Source of the DNA: JAPOUP01 sp965199865
GTDB taxonomy: Bacteria; Pseudomonadota; Alphaproteobacteria; Rhodobacterales; Rhodobacteraceae
Direction: 5' to 3'
NCBI GenBank assembly: GCA_965199865.1
Contig: CBDATU010000011.1
Coordinates: 620,001 to 684,000 of the forward strand
DNA length: 64,000 bases
In this document: positions 34,565 through 43,223 of the stretch, piece after piece
Numbering within the stretch: position 1 is the first letter of the stretch
Layout: every line of letters begins with the position of its first letter
Made by a program: the position numbers and the translations under genes
The notes under the pieces: generated by a model
What the model was told of the DNA's origin: nothing
Seen by the model: the letters and a program-made list of their open reading frames with translations, nothing else
Databases searched by the model: none

Positions 34565-35990
34565 GAGCCGCCGCCGCCGCCGCTGCCGGGCCTTCAATGC
34601 CAAACAGGTTGATCACACCCGCAACCATGATCGCCGCCGATACCATCAGCAGCGCCCATTGTGCCGGAGACATGGCACCGTCAAGCGCTTCCACATCATC
34701 ACCGAAATACATGTAGTATATGATCCGCAGATAGTAGAACGCTCCGATGACGCTGGCGATGACACCGGCGACGGCAAGCCACGCCATATGGGCGTCGACC
34801 GCCGCCCGAAGCACGTAGAACTTGCCGAAAAACCCAACCAGAGGCGGCACGCCGGCAAGGCTGAACATGAGGACCATAATGGCAAGCGCCTTGAGCGGCT
34901 CCTGCCTGGAATAGAGGTTCAGCGCACTGATATCGGTCACCGCCCGCCCATCGCGCTCCATGGACAGGATGAACGCGAAGGTTCCGACATTCATGGTAAC
35001 ATAGATCGCCATATACACCAGCATCGCCTGAACGCCAAAAGCCGTACCGCTCGCAAGGCCCATCAGCGCAAATCCCATATGAGCGATGGACGAATAAGCC
35101 ATCAGGCGCTTGATGTCCCGCTGGCCAATCGCGGCGACGGCACCGAGAAACATCGATGCCACTGACAGGAATGCGACAATCTGGCTCCAGTCGGCAACCA
35201 CCCCGCCAAAAGCGTCATGAACGACACGGGCGAACAGCCCCATGGCAGCCATCTTGGGCGCAGTGGAGAAAAACGCCGTGACAGGCGTCGGCGAGCCTTC
35301 GTAAACGTCTGGCGTCCACATATGGAACGGCACGGCGGAGACCTTGAACGCAAGCCCACTCAGGATAAACGCAAGACCGAGCAGCAGACCCAGAGGGATA
35401 CCGTCCGAGGCCGCCTCGACAATGCCTTCGAACATCGTCGTTCCGGCAAAGCCGTAGCTCAACGAGGCACCATAAAGAAGCAGCCCGGAGCCGAGCGCGC
35501 CAAGCACGAAATACTTCAGCCCCGCCTCCGTCGATCTCACGCTGTCACGGCGCAGGCTGGCCACCACATAAAGTGATAGGGACTGGAGCTCCAGCCCCAT
35601 ATAGAGCGTGATGAGATCGCCCGCCGAAACCATCACCATCATTCCGCAGACGGCGAATGCGATCAGCAGCGGGAATTCGAAGCTCAGCAGGCCACGTTTT
35701 GCCATGTAGCTCTCGCCCATGATCAGAACCGTAGCCGCCGAGACCAGAATCACGACCTTTGCGAAGCGTGCGAACGCGTCATCGACAAACATGCCGCCGA
35801 AAGCCACGTTCACACCCTGTCCACGCAGGCCGATCCAGATGGCCAGCGCGACGAGCACGGCCGAGGTTCCCCAGACCATCATTGGAGCGGTCCTGTCCTG
35901 GCCAGCGTAAACGCCAAACATGAGCGCCACCATGGTTGCGGCCGCGAGGATGATCTCAGGCAGAAGGATCAGGATGTCGGAGTAAGTCAT
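34554..35990 (-). CDS. nuoN: NADH-quinone oxidoreductase subunit N
   Basis: NuoN is one of the three antiporter-like proton-pumping subunits of complex I. The product from ATG 35990 (MTYSDILILLPEII) is 478 residues and has about 14 membrane helices, with the conserved LYMGLELQSLSLYVVASL, GLKYFVLGALGSG and DIKRLMAYSSIAHMGFAL segments. It starts one base past the nuoM stop. Last nuo gene before birA. Confidence 0.94.
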   Translation of the reverse strand: MTYSDILILLPEIILAAATMVALMFGVYAGQDRTAPMMVWGTSAVLVALAIWIGLRGQGVNVAFGGMFVDDAFARFAKVVILVSAATVLIMGESYMAKRGLLSFEFPLLIAFAVCGMMVMVSAGDLITLYMGLELQSLSLYVVASLRRDSVRSTEAGLKYFVLGALGSGLLLYGASLSYGFAGTTMFEGIVEAASDGIPLGLLLGLAFILSGLAFKVSAVPFHMWTPDVYEGSPTPVTAFFSTAPKMAAMGLFARVVHDAFGGVVADWSQIVAFLSVASMFLGAVAAIGQRDIKRLMAYSSIAHMGFALMGLASGTAFGVQAMLVYMAIYVTMNVGTFAFILSMERDGRAVTDISALNLYSRQEPLKALAIMVLMFSLAGVPPLVGFFGKFYVLRAAVDAHMAWLAVAGVIASVIGAFYYLRIIYYMYFGDDVEALDGAMSPAQWALLMVSAAIMVAGVINLFGIEGPAAAAAAALVN

Positions 35991-35991
35991 T

Positions 35992-37545
35992 TCAGTGGCC
36001 CGTGCTTTCGGCGACCCTGACCAGGGCGCCTGACCATTCAGCCAGGGCGGTGCGATGGCCGGTAACAAGCGCCTCCACCGACGGGCCAGTGATATCGGTC
36101 ACGAGGCTTGGATAGACGCCAAGCAGTAATGTCATCGCCACCAGTGGCGCAAATATCAGGCGCTCCCGCCAGCTCAGATCGGTGATCGATTTGAGCGCCT
36201 CCCGGATCAGATCACCCATCATCACGCGGCGGTAGAGCCACAGAGCGTAGGCCGCGCTCAGAATCACTCCCGTCGCCGCAACGGCGGCAACCCAGGTATT
36301 GGCCTGGAAGATGCCCATCAGCGTCAGGAACTCGCCAATGAATCCCGATGTGCCGGGAAGGCCGACATTTGCCAGCGTGAACAGCATGAAGACCAGCGCA
36401 TAGGCAGGCATCCGGCTGACCAGCCCTCCATATGCGTCGATGTCCCGGGTATGCATCCGGTCATAGATAACTCCCACACAAAGGAACAGTGCTCCGGAAA
36501 TGAAGCCGTGGCTGAGCATCTGAAAGATCGCTCCATCGATTCCCTGCTGGTTCGCCGCGAAGATGCCCGCCGTGACATAACCCATATGGGCAACCGAGGA
36601 ATAGGCGATCAGCTTCTTCATGTCCTCCTGCGCAAGCGCGACCAGCGACGTGTAAACGATGGCGATGGCGCTCAGCCACAGAACCAGCGGTGCCAGAAGA
36701 TCTGAAGCGATCGGAAACATCGGGAACGAGAACCGAAGGAACCCATAGCCGCCCATTTTCAGCAGGATCGCCGCCAGCACCACCGAACCGGCGGTGGGTG
36801 CCTGCACATGGGCATCGGGTAGCCAGGTATGCACTGGCCACATCGGCATCTTGACGGCAAAGCTCGCGAAAAATGCCAACCAGAGAAGAGTCTGAAGACC
36901 ACCTGCGACATGGATTCCAAACACCTCCAGGCCATCTGAGGAGAATCCATGAGCCAGCAGAGCCCGGATGTCCGTCGTCCCGGCGTCGTGATACATCGCG
37001 ATCATCGCAACCAGCATCAGCACCGAGCCGAGGAACGTATAGAGAAAGAACTTGAAAGCGGCGTAGATACGGTCCTTCCCCCCCCAGATGCCAATGATCA
37101 GGAACATCGGGATCAGTCCGCCCTCAAAAAACAGGTAGAACAGCACCAGATCAAGCGATGTGAAGACGCCGAGCATCAGCGTCTCCAGCGTCAGGAAGGC
37201 AATCATGTAGTCCTTCACGCGATGGGTCACACCCCAGCAGGAAATGATCGTTATCGGCATCAGGAAGGTCGTCAGCATCACGAACAGAAGCGAGATTCCG
37301 TCGATTCCCATCCTGTATTTCAGGCCCAGCAGCCATTCACGCTCTTCCAAGAACTGGAAGCCCGTATCACTGGGCTCGAACTGAGCGACCAGAAACAGCG
37401 AGATGATGAACGTGACCGAGGTCGCGGTCAGCGCCAGCCATTTCGCGTTCCGCTGCGCCGCATCGTCGTCCCCACGTAGGAACAGCGCCAGAATTCCCGC
37501 GGCGACCATAGGCAGAAAGGTCACGATGGATAGGATGTTCTCCAT
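35992..37545 (-). CDS. nuoM: NADH-quinone oxidoreductase subunit M
   Basis: The second antiporter-like subunit, 517 residues and about 14 membrane helices. Conserved features include FFEGGLIPMFLIIGIWGG, KMPMWPVHTWLPDAHVQAPT and DMKKLIAYSSVAHMGYV. The start shares one base with the nuoL stop (TGATG), indicating tight coupling. Intact. Confidence 0.95.
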   Translation of the reverse strand: MENILSIVTFLPMVAAGILALFLRGDDDAAQRNAKWLALTATSVTFIISLFLVAQFEPSDTGFQFLEEREWLLGLKYRMGIDGISLLFVMLTTFLMPITIISCWGVTHRVKDYMIAFLTLETLMLGVFTSLDLVLFYLFFEGGLIPMFLIIGIWGGKDRIYAAFKFFLYTFLGSVLMLVAMIAMYHDAGTTDIRALLAHGFSSDGLEVFGIHVAGGLQTLLWLAFFASFAVKMPMWPVHTWLPDAHVQAPTAGSVVLAAILLKMGGYGFLRFSFPMFPIASDLLAPLVLWLSAIAIVYTSLVALAQEDMKKLIAYSSVAHMGYVTAGIFAANQQGIDGAIFQMLSHGFISGALFLCVGVIYDRMHTRDIDAYGGLVSRMPAYALVFMLFTLANVGLPGTSGFIGEFLTLMGIFQANTWVAAVAATGVILSAAYALWLYRRVMMGDLIREALKSITDLSWRERLIFAPLVAMTLLLGVYPSLVTDITGPSVEALVTGHRTALAEWSGALVRVAESTGH

Positions 37546-39614
37546 CAGTTCGTCCCGCCAGCGAGCGTCATCCAGGTGACGAGGATCACAATCCCGGCCA
37601 CCATGGCGAACGCGTAGGTGAAAATGTAACCGGACTGCGCCCGGGCGGTGAGCGAGGTAAGAAACGGCACGACACCCATTGCAAGTCCGTTGATGGTACC
37701 GTCAATGACGCTACCGTCACCGCGCCGCCACAGGATTCCGGCGATATAGCGCGCCGGACGGACGAACACGGCGTCAAACATCTCGTCAAAATACCACTTG
37801 TTAAGCAGGAACAGATAGAGCGGCCGCTGGTTCTCGGCCAGCCTGCCAGGCAGGTCCGGCCTGCGGATGTAGAACTGCCAGGCAACGGCAAAACCGAGCA
37901 GCATGGCGAGGAATGGAGCGACCTTCACCCAAACCGGTGCATGATGCGCCTCATCCATCACATGATTGTCCGGATGCGCGAATACGGCACCCTGTCCCGG
38001 GGTCCAGCCAGTGGCGACCGTTCTGGCGTGCCCATCCGACTCCTCCGTATGTTCGTCATGATCCGCTTCAGCGTGATGCACGGGAACGCCGTAGAACCGG
38101 TTGACAGTTTCGTGGTCGCCAAAGAACTGGCCAAACCAGACCATGCCGGCGAAGGTTGCGCCAAACGCAAGCGCCCCAAGCGGAACCAGCATGGTCCACG
38201 GACTCTCATGGGCATGGTCATGGATGTGCCGGTCGCCACGCGGCTCGCCAAAGAAGGTCATGAAGACCAGTCTCCACGAGTAGAAGCTGGTGAACATGGC
38301 CGACACGACCAGCAGCCAGAAGGCGAAACCGCCAGCTGCCGTATGCGCCCCCCACGCGCTCTCGATGACCGCATCCTTCGAAAGGAAGCCAGCGAAGCCA
38401 ATTTGAGTGAGCGGAATGCCCACACCGGTAATCGCCAAAGTGCCGACCATCATTGCCCAGTACGTATATGGGATCCGTCCTCTCAGCCCGCCATAATTCC
38501 TCATGTCCTGCTCATGATGCATCGCATGGATGACCGACCCCGCGCCAAGAAACAGCATCGCCTTGAAGAAGGCGTGGGTGAACAGATGGAACATCGCCGC
38601 TGAATAGACGCCAACTCCCGCAGCCACGAACATGTAGCCGAGCTGCGAGCAGGTCGAATAGGCGATGACACGCTTGATGTCGTTCTGAACCAGGCCCACT
38701 GTGGCGGCGAAAAACGCGGTGAGCGCTCCGATATAGACCACAAAGGCTTTCGCCTCGGGCGCGAATTCCATCAGCGGCGACATGCGGCAGACCAGGAACA
38801 CGCCAGCCGTTACCATCGTCGCCGCATGAATCAATGCCGATACTGGAGTCGGGCCCTCCATCGCGTCCGGTAGCCAGGTATGCAGGAACAGCTGCGCGGA
38901 CTTGCCCATGGCACCAACGAACAGAAGGAAGGCAACCAGATTTGCGGCATTCCAGTCAGTCCATAGGAACGCAATCCGGGTCTCGGCCAGTTCAGGCGCC
39001 TTCTCGAAGATGACGTCCATCGATATCGAGTCGGTCAGCAGGAAGAGCGCGAAGATGCCCAGCGCGAACCCGAAATCTCCCACCCGATTGACCACGAATG
39101 CCTTGATCGCCGCGGCGTTTGCGCTTGGTTTGCGGAAATAGAAACCAATCAGAAGATAGGAGGCTACCCCCACCCCTTCCCAGCCGAAGAACATCTGCAC
39201 CAGGTTGTCGGAAGTCACCAATGCCAGCATGGCGAAGGTGAAAAACGACAGATAGGCAAAAAACCTCGGTCGGTAACTCTCCTCTTCGCGGAAATTCCCG
39301 TCATCCGCCATGTAGCCGAAGCTATAGAGGTGGACGAGTGCCGAAACCGTCGTCACCACGACCAGCATGATCGCGGTCAGCCGGTCGAGCCGGATCGCCC
39401 AGTCGGTGGAAAGGCTGCCCGATTCGACGAAACGCATGATGACGATCCGCTGGGTCTCGCCATCGAAACCAAGGAACACGATCCAGCTCAGCAGGCAGGA
39501 AAGGAACAGCAGTCCCGTTGCGGTCCACTGCGCGGCGGCCTCTCCGATCAGTCTCCAGCCAAAACCGCAGAAAATCGCGCCAGCAAGGGGAGCAAGGACA
39601 ATGGTCGCTTCCAT
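37545..39614 (-). CDS. nuoL: NADH-quinone oxidoreductase subunit L
   Basis: The distal proton-pumping subunit, 689 residues. It carries FFGWEGVGVASYLLIGFYF, LHTWLPDAMEGPTPVSALIHAATMV split across two helices, and DIKRVIAYSTCSQLGYM. A His-rich hydrophilic segment (HAEADHDEHTEESDGHA, around residue 525) precedes the long lateral helix region at the C-terminus; such inserts vary among alphaproteobacteria. Intact. Confidence 0.95.
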   Translation of the reverse strand: MEATIVLAPLAGAIFCGFGWRLIGEAAAQWTATGLLFLSCLLSWIVFLGFDGETQRIVIMRFVESGSLSTDWAIRLDRLTAIMLVVVTTVSALVHLYSFGYMADDGNFREEESYRPRFFAYLSFFTFAMLALVTSDNLVQMFFGWEGVGVASYLLIGFYFRKPSANAAAIKAFVVNRVGDFGFALGIFALFLLTDSISMDVIFEKAPELAETRIAFLWTDWNAANLVAFLLFVGAMGKSAQLFLHTWLPDAMEGPTPVSALIHAATMVTAGVFLVCRMSPLMEFAPEAKAFVVYIGALTAFFAATVGLVQNDIKRVIAYSTCSQLGYMFVAAGVGVYSAAMFHLFTHAFFKAMLFLGAGSVIHAMHHEQDMRNYGGLRGRIPYTYWAMMVGTLAITGVGIPLTQIGFAGFLSKDAVIESAWGAHTAAGGFAFWLLVVSAMFTSFYSWRLVFMTFFGEPRGDRHIHDHAHESPWTMLVPLGALAFGATFAGMVWFGQFFGDHETVNRFYGVPVHHAEADHDEHTEESDGHARTVATGWTPGQGAVFAHPDNHVMDEAHHAPVWVKVAPFLAMLLGFAVAWQFYIRRPDLPGRLAENQRPLYLFLLNKWYFDEMFDAVFVRPARYIAGILWRRGDGSVIDGTINGLAMGVVPFLTSLTARAQSGYIFTYAFAMVAGIVILVTWMTLAGGTN

Positions 39615-39620
39615 GAACGC

Positions 39621-39926
39621 TTACCCCTTCATCACGTTGACGTCCTCGACGTCGATCGTGCCCCGGTTACGGAAGAAGCAGACCAGGATCGCCAGACCAA
39701 TGGCGGCTTCCGCGGCGGCCACGGTCAGCACGAACAGAGTGAATATCTGACCTACGAGGTCACCGAGGAAACTGGAGAACGCAACCAGGTTGATGTTTAC
39801 CGCGAGCAGTATCAGCTCGATCGACATCAGCAGGATGATGACGTTCTTGCGGTTCAGGAATATGCCGAAGATCCCGATGACGAACAGCGCCGCGGCAACT
39901 ACGAGATAATGTTCCAGACCGATCAT
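39621..39926 (-). CDS. nuoK: NADH-quinone oxidoreductase subunit K
   Basis: The 101-residue, three-helix membrane subunit begins MIGLEHYLVVAAALF. The key glutamate in the second helix is Glu37 (LLMSIELILLAVNINLVAF). The start at 39926 is chosen to match the family, since the frame stays open upstream without sense. A 199-bp gap (39927-40125) separates it from nuoJ, unusually long for this operon and without a recognisable gene. Confidence 0.94.
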   Translation of the reverse strand: MIGLEHYLVVAAALFVIGIFGIFLNRKNVIILLMSIELILLAVNINLVAFSSFLGDLVGQIFTLFVLTVAAAEAAIGLAILVCFFRNRGTIDVEDVNVMKG

Positions 39927-40125
39927 GGGCTCTCTCCGAAGAGCGCGTGCGAAGGCAGGCGAAGCATTTGGCGGTATTGAATCGCACGGGCCTCCAACGC
40001 TAGCGGAACCCTGACCGCAGGCCGACAGGAACCGTTCGCCACTCCTCGCGGGATCCGCGCCGCTGTCCCGCATCTGGCCATTGAGCTCTCCATAATCCCC
40101 TCTTGCCTGCCAGATTCCGGTGCGG

Positions 40126-40740
40126 TCAAAGCCCCTGCCCCGGCTCGACATTCCTGACATGCATTGCGGTGGCTGGATCACGGTAGATCTGCGCCAGAAT
40201 GTCCTGCCGCTTGATATGGCTCCTATGTCGCAGGGTCAGCACGATCGCTCCGATCATCGCAACCAGAAGGATAAGGCCGGCCAGCTGGAACAGCAGGATA
40301 TAGTCATCGTAGATCAGTCTCCCGAGCGCGGCCGTGTTATGTGTTTCAGATGCGGCCGGTGTCACGGCCGCCCGAAGCGCTTCTGCCTGTTCGGAGTAAT
40401 TCCACGTCCCAATAACCAGTCCCAGCTCCATCAGCAGCACGACACCGACCAGAAGCGCGAGCGGAAGATATTTCGTCATCTCCGCCTTTAGTTCCGCGAA
40501 ATCGACATCAAGCATCATGACCACGAACAGGAACAGCACCGCCACGGCACCGACATAGACGATAACCAGAAGCATGGCCACAAACTCCGCCCCCAGCAGT
40601 ACGAACAGGCCCGCCGCACTGATGAACGCGAGGATCAGCCAAAGTACGGAATGGACCGGATTGCGGCCGGTTACCGTCAGAAGACCAGCGGCAACAGCCG
40701 TCACCGCAAACACGTAGAAGGCGAATCCGGCAAATCCCAT
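40126..40740 (-). CDS. nuoJ: NADH-quinone oxidoreductase subunit J
   Basis: The 204-residue membrane subunit has five helices, with FYVFAVTAVAAGLLTVTGRNPVHSVLWLILAF and LGAEFVAMLLVIVYVGAVAVLFLFVVMML in two stretches; the latter holds the helix that changes conformation in the coupling cycle. Normal length. It follows the carboxymuconolactone-decarboxylase-like gene by 3 bp. Confidence 0.93.
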   Translation of the reverse strand: MGFAGFAFYVFAVTAVAAGLLTVTGRNPVHSVLWLILAFISAAGLFVLLGAEFVAMLLVIVYVGAVAVLFLFVVMMLDVDFAELKAEMTKYLPLALLVGVVLLMELGLVIGTWNYSEQAEALRAAVTPAASETHNTAALGRLIYDDYILLFQLAGLILLVAMIGAIVLTLRHRSHIKRQDILAQIYRDPATAMHVRNVEPGQGL

Positions 40741-40743
40741 CGG

Positions 40744-41148
40744 CTATTCCTCCCCCTGCTCTTCATGTGTTTCGGATACCAGCTGCATCGCCCTGGCCGA
40801 TGCCGGCGCGCCACCAAACAGCCCGGCCAGGGCGACGGTCTCTGCGATCTCATGATCCGTCGCCCCAGCAGCGCGAGCATGGCGCGCGGTCATTCGAATC
40901 TGGGATTCGGCATGGGCACCGATGACGGTCAGCCCCATCAGCGTCAGCAGCAGCCTGGTCTTTGCGCAGAGCCCATCAGGATTCAGCGTCTTTCCGAAAA
41001 ACATCTCCATGGCTTCCCTGGGCATGGTCGGCCACAGTCTCTCAATGGCCTCGGGCGTAACCGGTTCCATCATCGGGGCCATCGCCCTGGCCCAGTCATT
41101 GCCCAGCCTGAGCAGATCCTCGAACGGGTTCTTCGCCGCATCAGTCAT
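40744..41148 (-). CDS. carboxymuconolactone decarboxylase (AhpD-like) family protein in the nuo operon
   Basis: The 134-residue helical protein matches the CMD/AhpD family (AKTRLLLTLMGLTVIGAHAESQIRMTARHARAAGATDHEIAETVALAGLFGG in successive helices), but the usual CxxC redox pair is absent; it has one Cys, in LNPDGLCAKTR, and a His in IGAHAE. A gene of this kind at this position is a known extra reading frame of Rhodobacter-type nuo operons. It overlaps the nuoI stop (ATGA). Function in complex I is not established. Confidence 0.82.
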   Translation of the reverse strand: MTDAAKNPFEDLLRLGNDWARAMAPMMEPVTPEAIERLWPTMPREAMEMFFGKTLNPDGLCAKTRLLLTLMGLTVIGAHAESQIRMTARHARAAGATDHEIAETVALAGLFGGAPASARAMQLVSETHEEQGEE

Positions 41149-41639
41149 CGGTAAGGCGCGTCCAGTTCCAGATTGCGGGCGATTTCAGCTTCCCAGCGTT
41201 CGCCGTTTTCCAGCAGCTTTTCCTTGTTATAGAACAGCTCTTCGCGGGTCTCGGCGGCGAATTCGAAATTCGGGCCCTCGACGATGGCATCGACCGGGCA
41301 GGCTTCCTGACAGAAGCCGCAGTAGATGCATTTGGTCATGTCGATATCGTAGCGCGTTGTGCGTCGGCTGCCATCCTCGCGCGGCTCCGCATCAATGGTA
41401 ATGGCCTGGGCCGGGCAGATCGCCTCGCATAGCTTGCAGGCGATGCAGCGTTCCTCACCATTCGGATAACGCCGAAGCGCGTGTTCACCGCGGAACCGGG
41501 GACTTAGCGGGCCCTTCTCATGCGGGTAATTCACCGTGGCCTTAGGCGAGAGGAAATATTTCATTCCCAGGGAGAAGCCCTTGAGAAAGTCCCAGAGCAC
41601 GAAATACTTTCCCGCACGAATCCAGTCAATCTGGGTCAT
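41145..41639 (-). CDS. nuoI: NADH-quinone oxidoreductase subunit I
   Basis: The 164-residue peripheral-arm subunit carries two 4Fe-4S motifs, CIACKLCEAICPAQAI and CIYCGFCQEACPVDAI (clusters N6a and N6b), with the amphipathic N-terminal membrane-contact helix. Intact. Its stop overlaps the CMD-like gene. The gap to nuoH is 134 bp. Confidence 0.95.
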   Translation of the reverse strand: MTQIDWIRAGKYFVLWDFLKGFSLGMKYFLSPKATVNYPHEKGPLSPRFRGEHALRRYPNGEERCIACKLCEAICPAQAITIDAEPREDGSRRTTRYDIDMTKCIYCGFCQEACPVDAIVEGPNFEFAAETREELFYNKEKLLENGERWEAEIARNLELDAPYR

Positions 41640-41773
41640 GTCGGTGCTCCTTTATGGCAGACTGGAAAGAAACGCCCGCCACCATTCCGTTCCCCGTCGG
41701 AACCGCCCCGTTCTCCGCACCCGAGGAACGCCGACGATGTCGCAGTTTCCGACCAGCAAGTCCTCAGCATGGC

Positions 41774-42811
41774 TCAGCCCCCCACTGCCCAGCGCGCATA
41801 GGCACCACCGAAAGCACCAAACTGCGCGAAAAACGCCACGATCACGACCCAGGCGATCGACGCTGGCAGGAACACCTTCCAGCCCAGCCGCATGAGCTGG
41901 TCATAACGATAGCGCGGCACGATGGCCTTCACCATCGCGAACAGGAAAAAGAAGAACGCCATCTTCGCCACCATCCACAGCGGGCTGTCCGCCAGTCCGG
42001 GGATTGGCGACAGCCAGCCACCGAAGAACAGGAGACTCGTCAATGCGCACATCAGGAAGATGGTTATGTATTCACCGGCCATGAACAGTAGAAACGGGGT
42101 CGACGAGTATTCAACCTGATACCCTGCCACGAGTTCCGATTCCGCTTCGGGCAGATCGAATGGCGGGCGGTTCGTCTCGGCCAGAGCGCTGACGAAGAAC
42201 AGCACTACCATCGGCAGGTGCGGCAGCCAGTACCAGCTGAACAGCCCGTAGGCGCCATCCTGTGCCCGCACAATGTCACCGAAGTTGAGCGAACCCGTAG
42301 AGATGATGACACCGATGATGATGAAACCTATCGAAACCTCGTAGCTGATCATCTGCGCCGCCGATCTGAGCGACCCCAGAAACGGGTATTTCGAGTTCGA
42401 CGCCCAGCCTCCCATGATCACTCCGTAGACCTCAAGGGAGGAGATCGCGAAGACGTACAGGACAGCGACGTTTATGTTGGCCAGCACCCATGTGTCGCTG
42501 AACGGAATGACAGCCCAGGCGATCAGCGCGAGGACGAAGGAAATCAGCGGTGCCAGCATGAACACCGCCCGATCCGCCCCGGCAGGAAACACCACTTCCT
42601 TCACGACGTATTTCAGAGCGTCAGCCACCGACTGCAGCAGACCGTAAGCCCCTACGACATTTGGGCCGCGGCGCATCTGCACGGCGGCCCAGATCTTTCG
42701 GTCACCATAGACCAGAAACAGCAGCGAGATCATCACGAAGCTGATCATCAGAATGCATTGCGCGGTGATGATTATCGCGATGCCAAGACCTGAGGAGAAG
42801 AAATCAGCCAT
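41774..42811 (-). CDS. nuoH: NADH-quinone oxidoreductase subunit H
   Basis: NuoH forms the quinone channel base. The 345-residue protein has eight helices and the conserved loops QMRRGPNVVGAYGLLQ and AETNRPPFDLPEAESELVAGYQVEYS (quinone-site acidic loop). Full length. It is separated from nuoG by a 412-bp gap. Confidence 0.95.
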   Translation of the reverse strand: MADFFSSGLGIAIIITAQCILMISFVMISLLFLVYGDRKIWAAVQMRRGPNVVGAYGLLQSVADALKYVVKEVVFPAGADRAVFMLAPLISFVLALIAWAVIPFSDTWVLANINVAVLYVFAISSLEVYGVIMGGWASNSKYPFLGSLRSAAQMISYEVSIGFIIIGVIISTGSLNFGDIVRAQDGAYGLFSWYWLPHLPMVVLFFVSALAETNRPPFDLPEAESELVAGYQVEYSSTPFLLFMAGEYITIFLMCALTSLLFFGGWLSPIPGLADSPLWMVAKMAFFFFLFAMVKAIVPRYRYDQLMRLGWKVFLPASIAWVVIVAFFAQFGAFGGAYARWAVGG

Positions 42812-43223
42812 GGTTCCTCAAACGGTCAGCGTTCCTGAATCCCTGCGCCGCGGCTCGATCCGCAACACCCGCATCCCGACTCCGCGCAGGCGCCGAAAGG
42901 TCGGTATAAACCGCATTCCTACCTGCAATCCGTGCAGCCGGGTTTTCATCAGCACCCCCTGCCCTTACGGGCCCGCCTCTCCTGGGCAGGCCGTCCGCCA
43001 CGGACAGCCGCGAATACAGGCGGAATACCATGCCACGGGTCAGCATCCATCCTAACCATGTCGCTCCCGGCCCCTGCCATTTCCGGTCTCCCGTTCCTTC
43101 ATGGCCGTTCTAGCTGGCCTGCAGGCGCTGCGCCACACCGAATTCACGAACGCCTGACCGTCCCTGATCCTCTTTCCGCTTCCGGCGGCTGGCGGATCCG
43201 TGGCCGGAGCGGGCCATGCACGT
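42812..43223. other. 412-bp gap between nuoG and nuoH
   Basis: Rhodobacter-type operons often have a small extra gene here. I find only short frames without ribosome sites or recognisable features, so that gene is absent or decayed. The sequence is GC-rich and has no transposon ends that I can see. Confidence 0.45.

Noticed and set aside
38000..38603. Open frames on the plus strand opposite nuoL and other nuo genes
   Set aside because: All are shadows of long conserved genes with clear family motifs on the minus strand.
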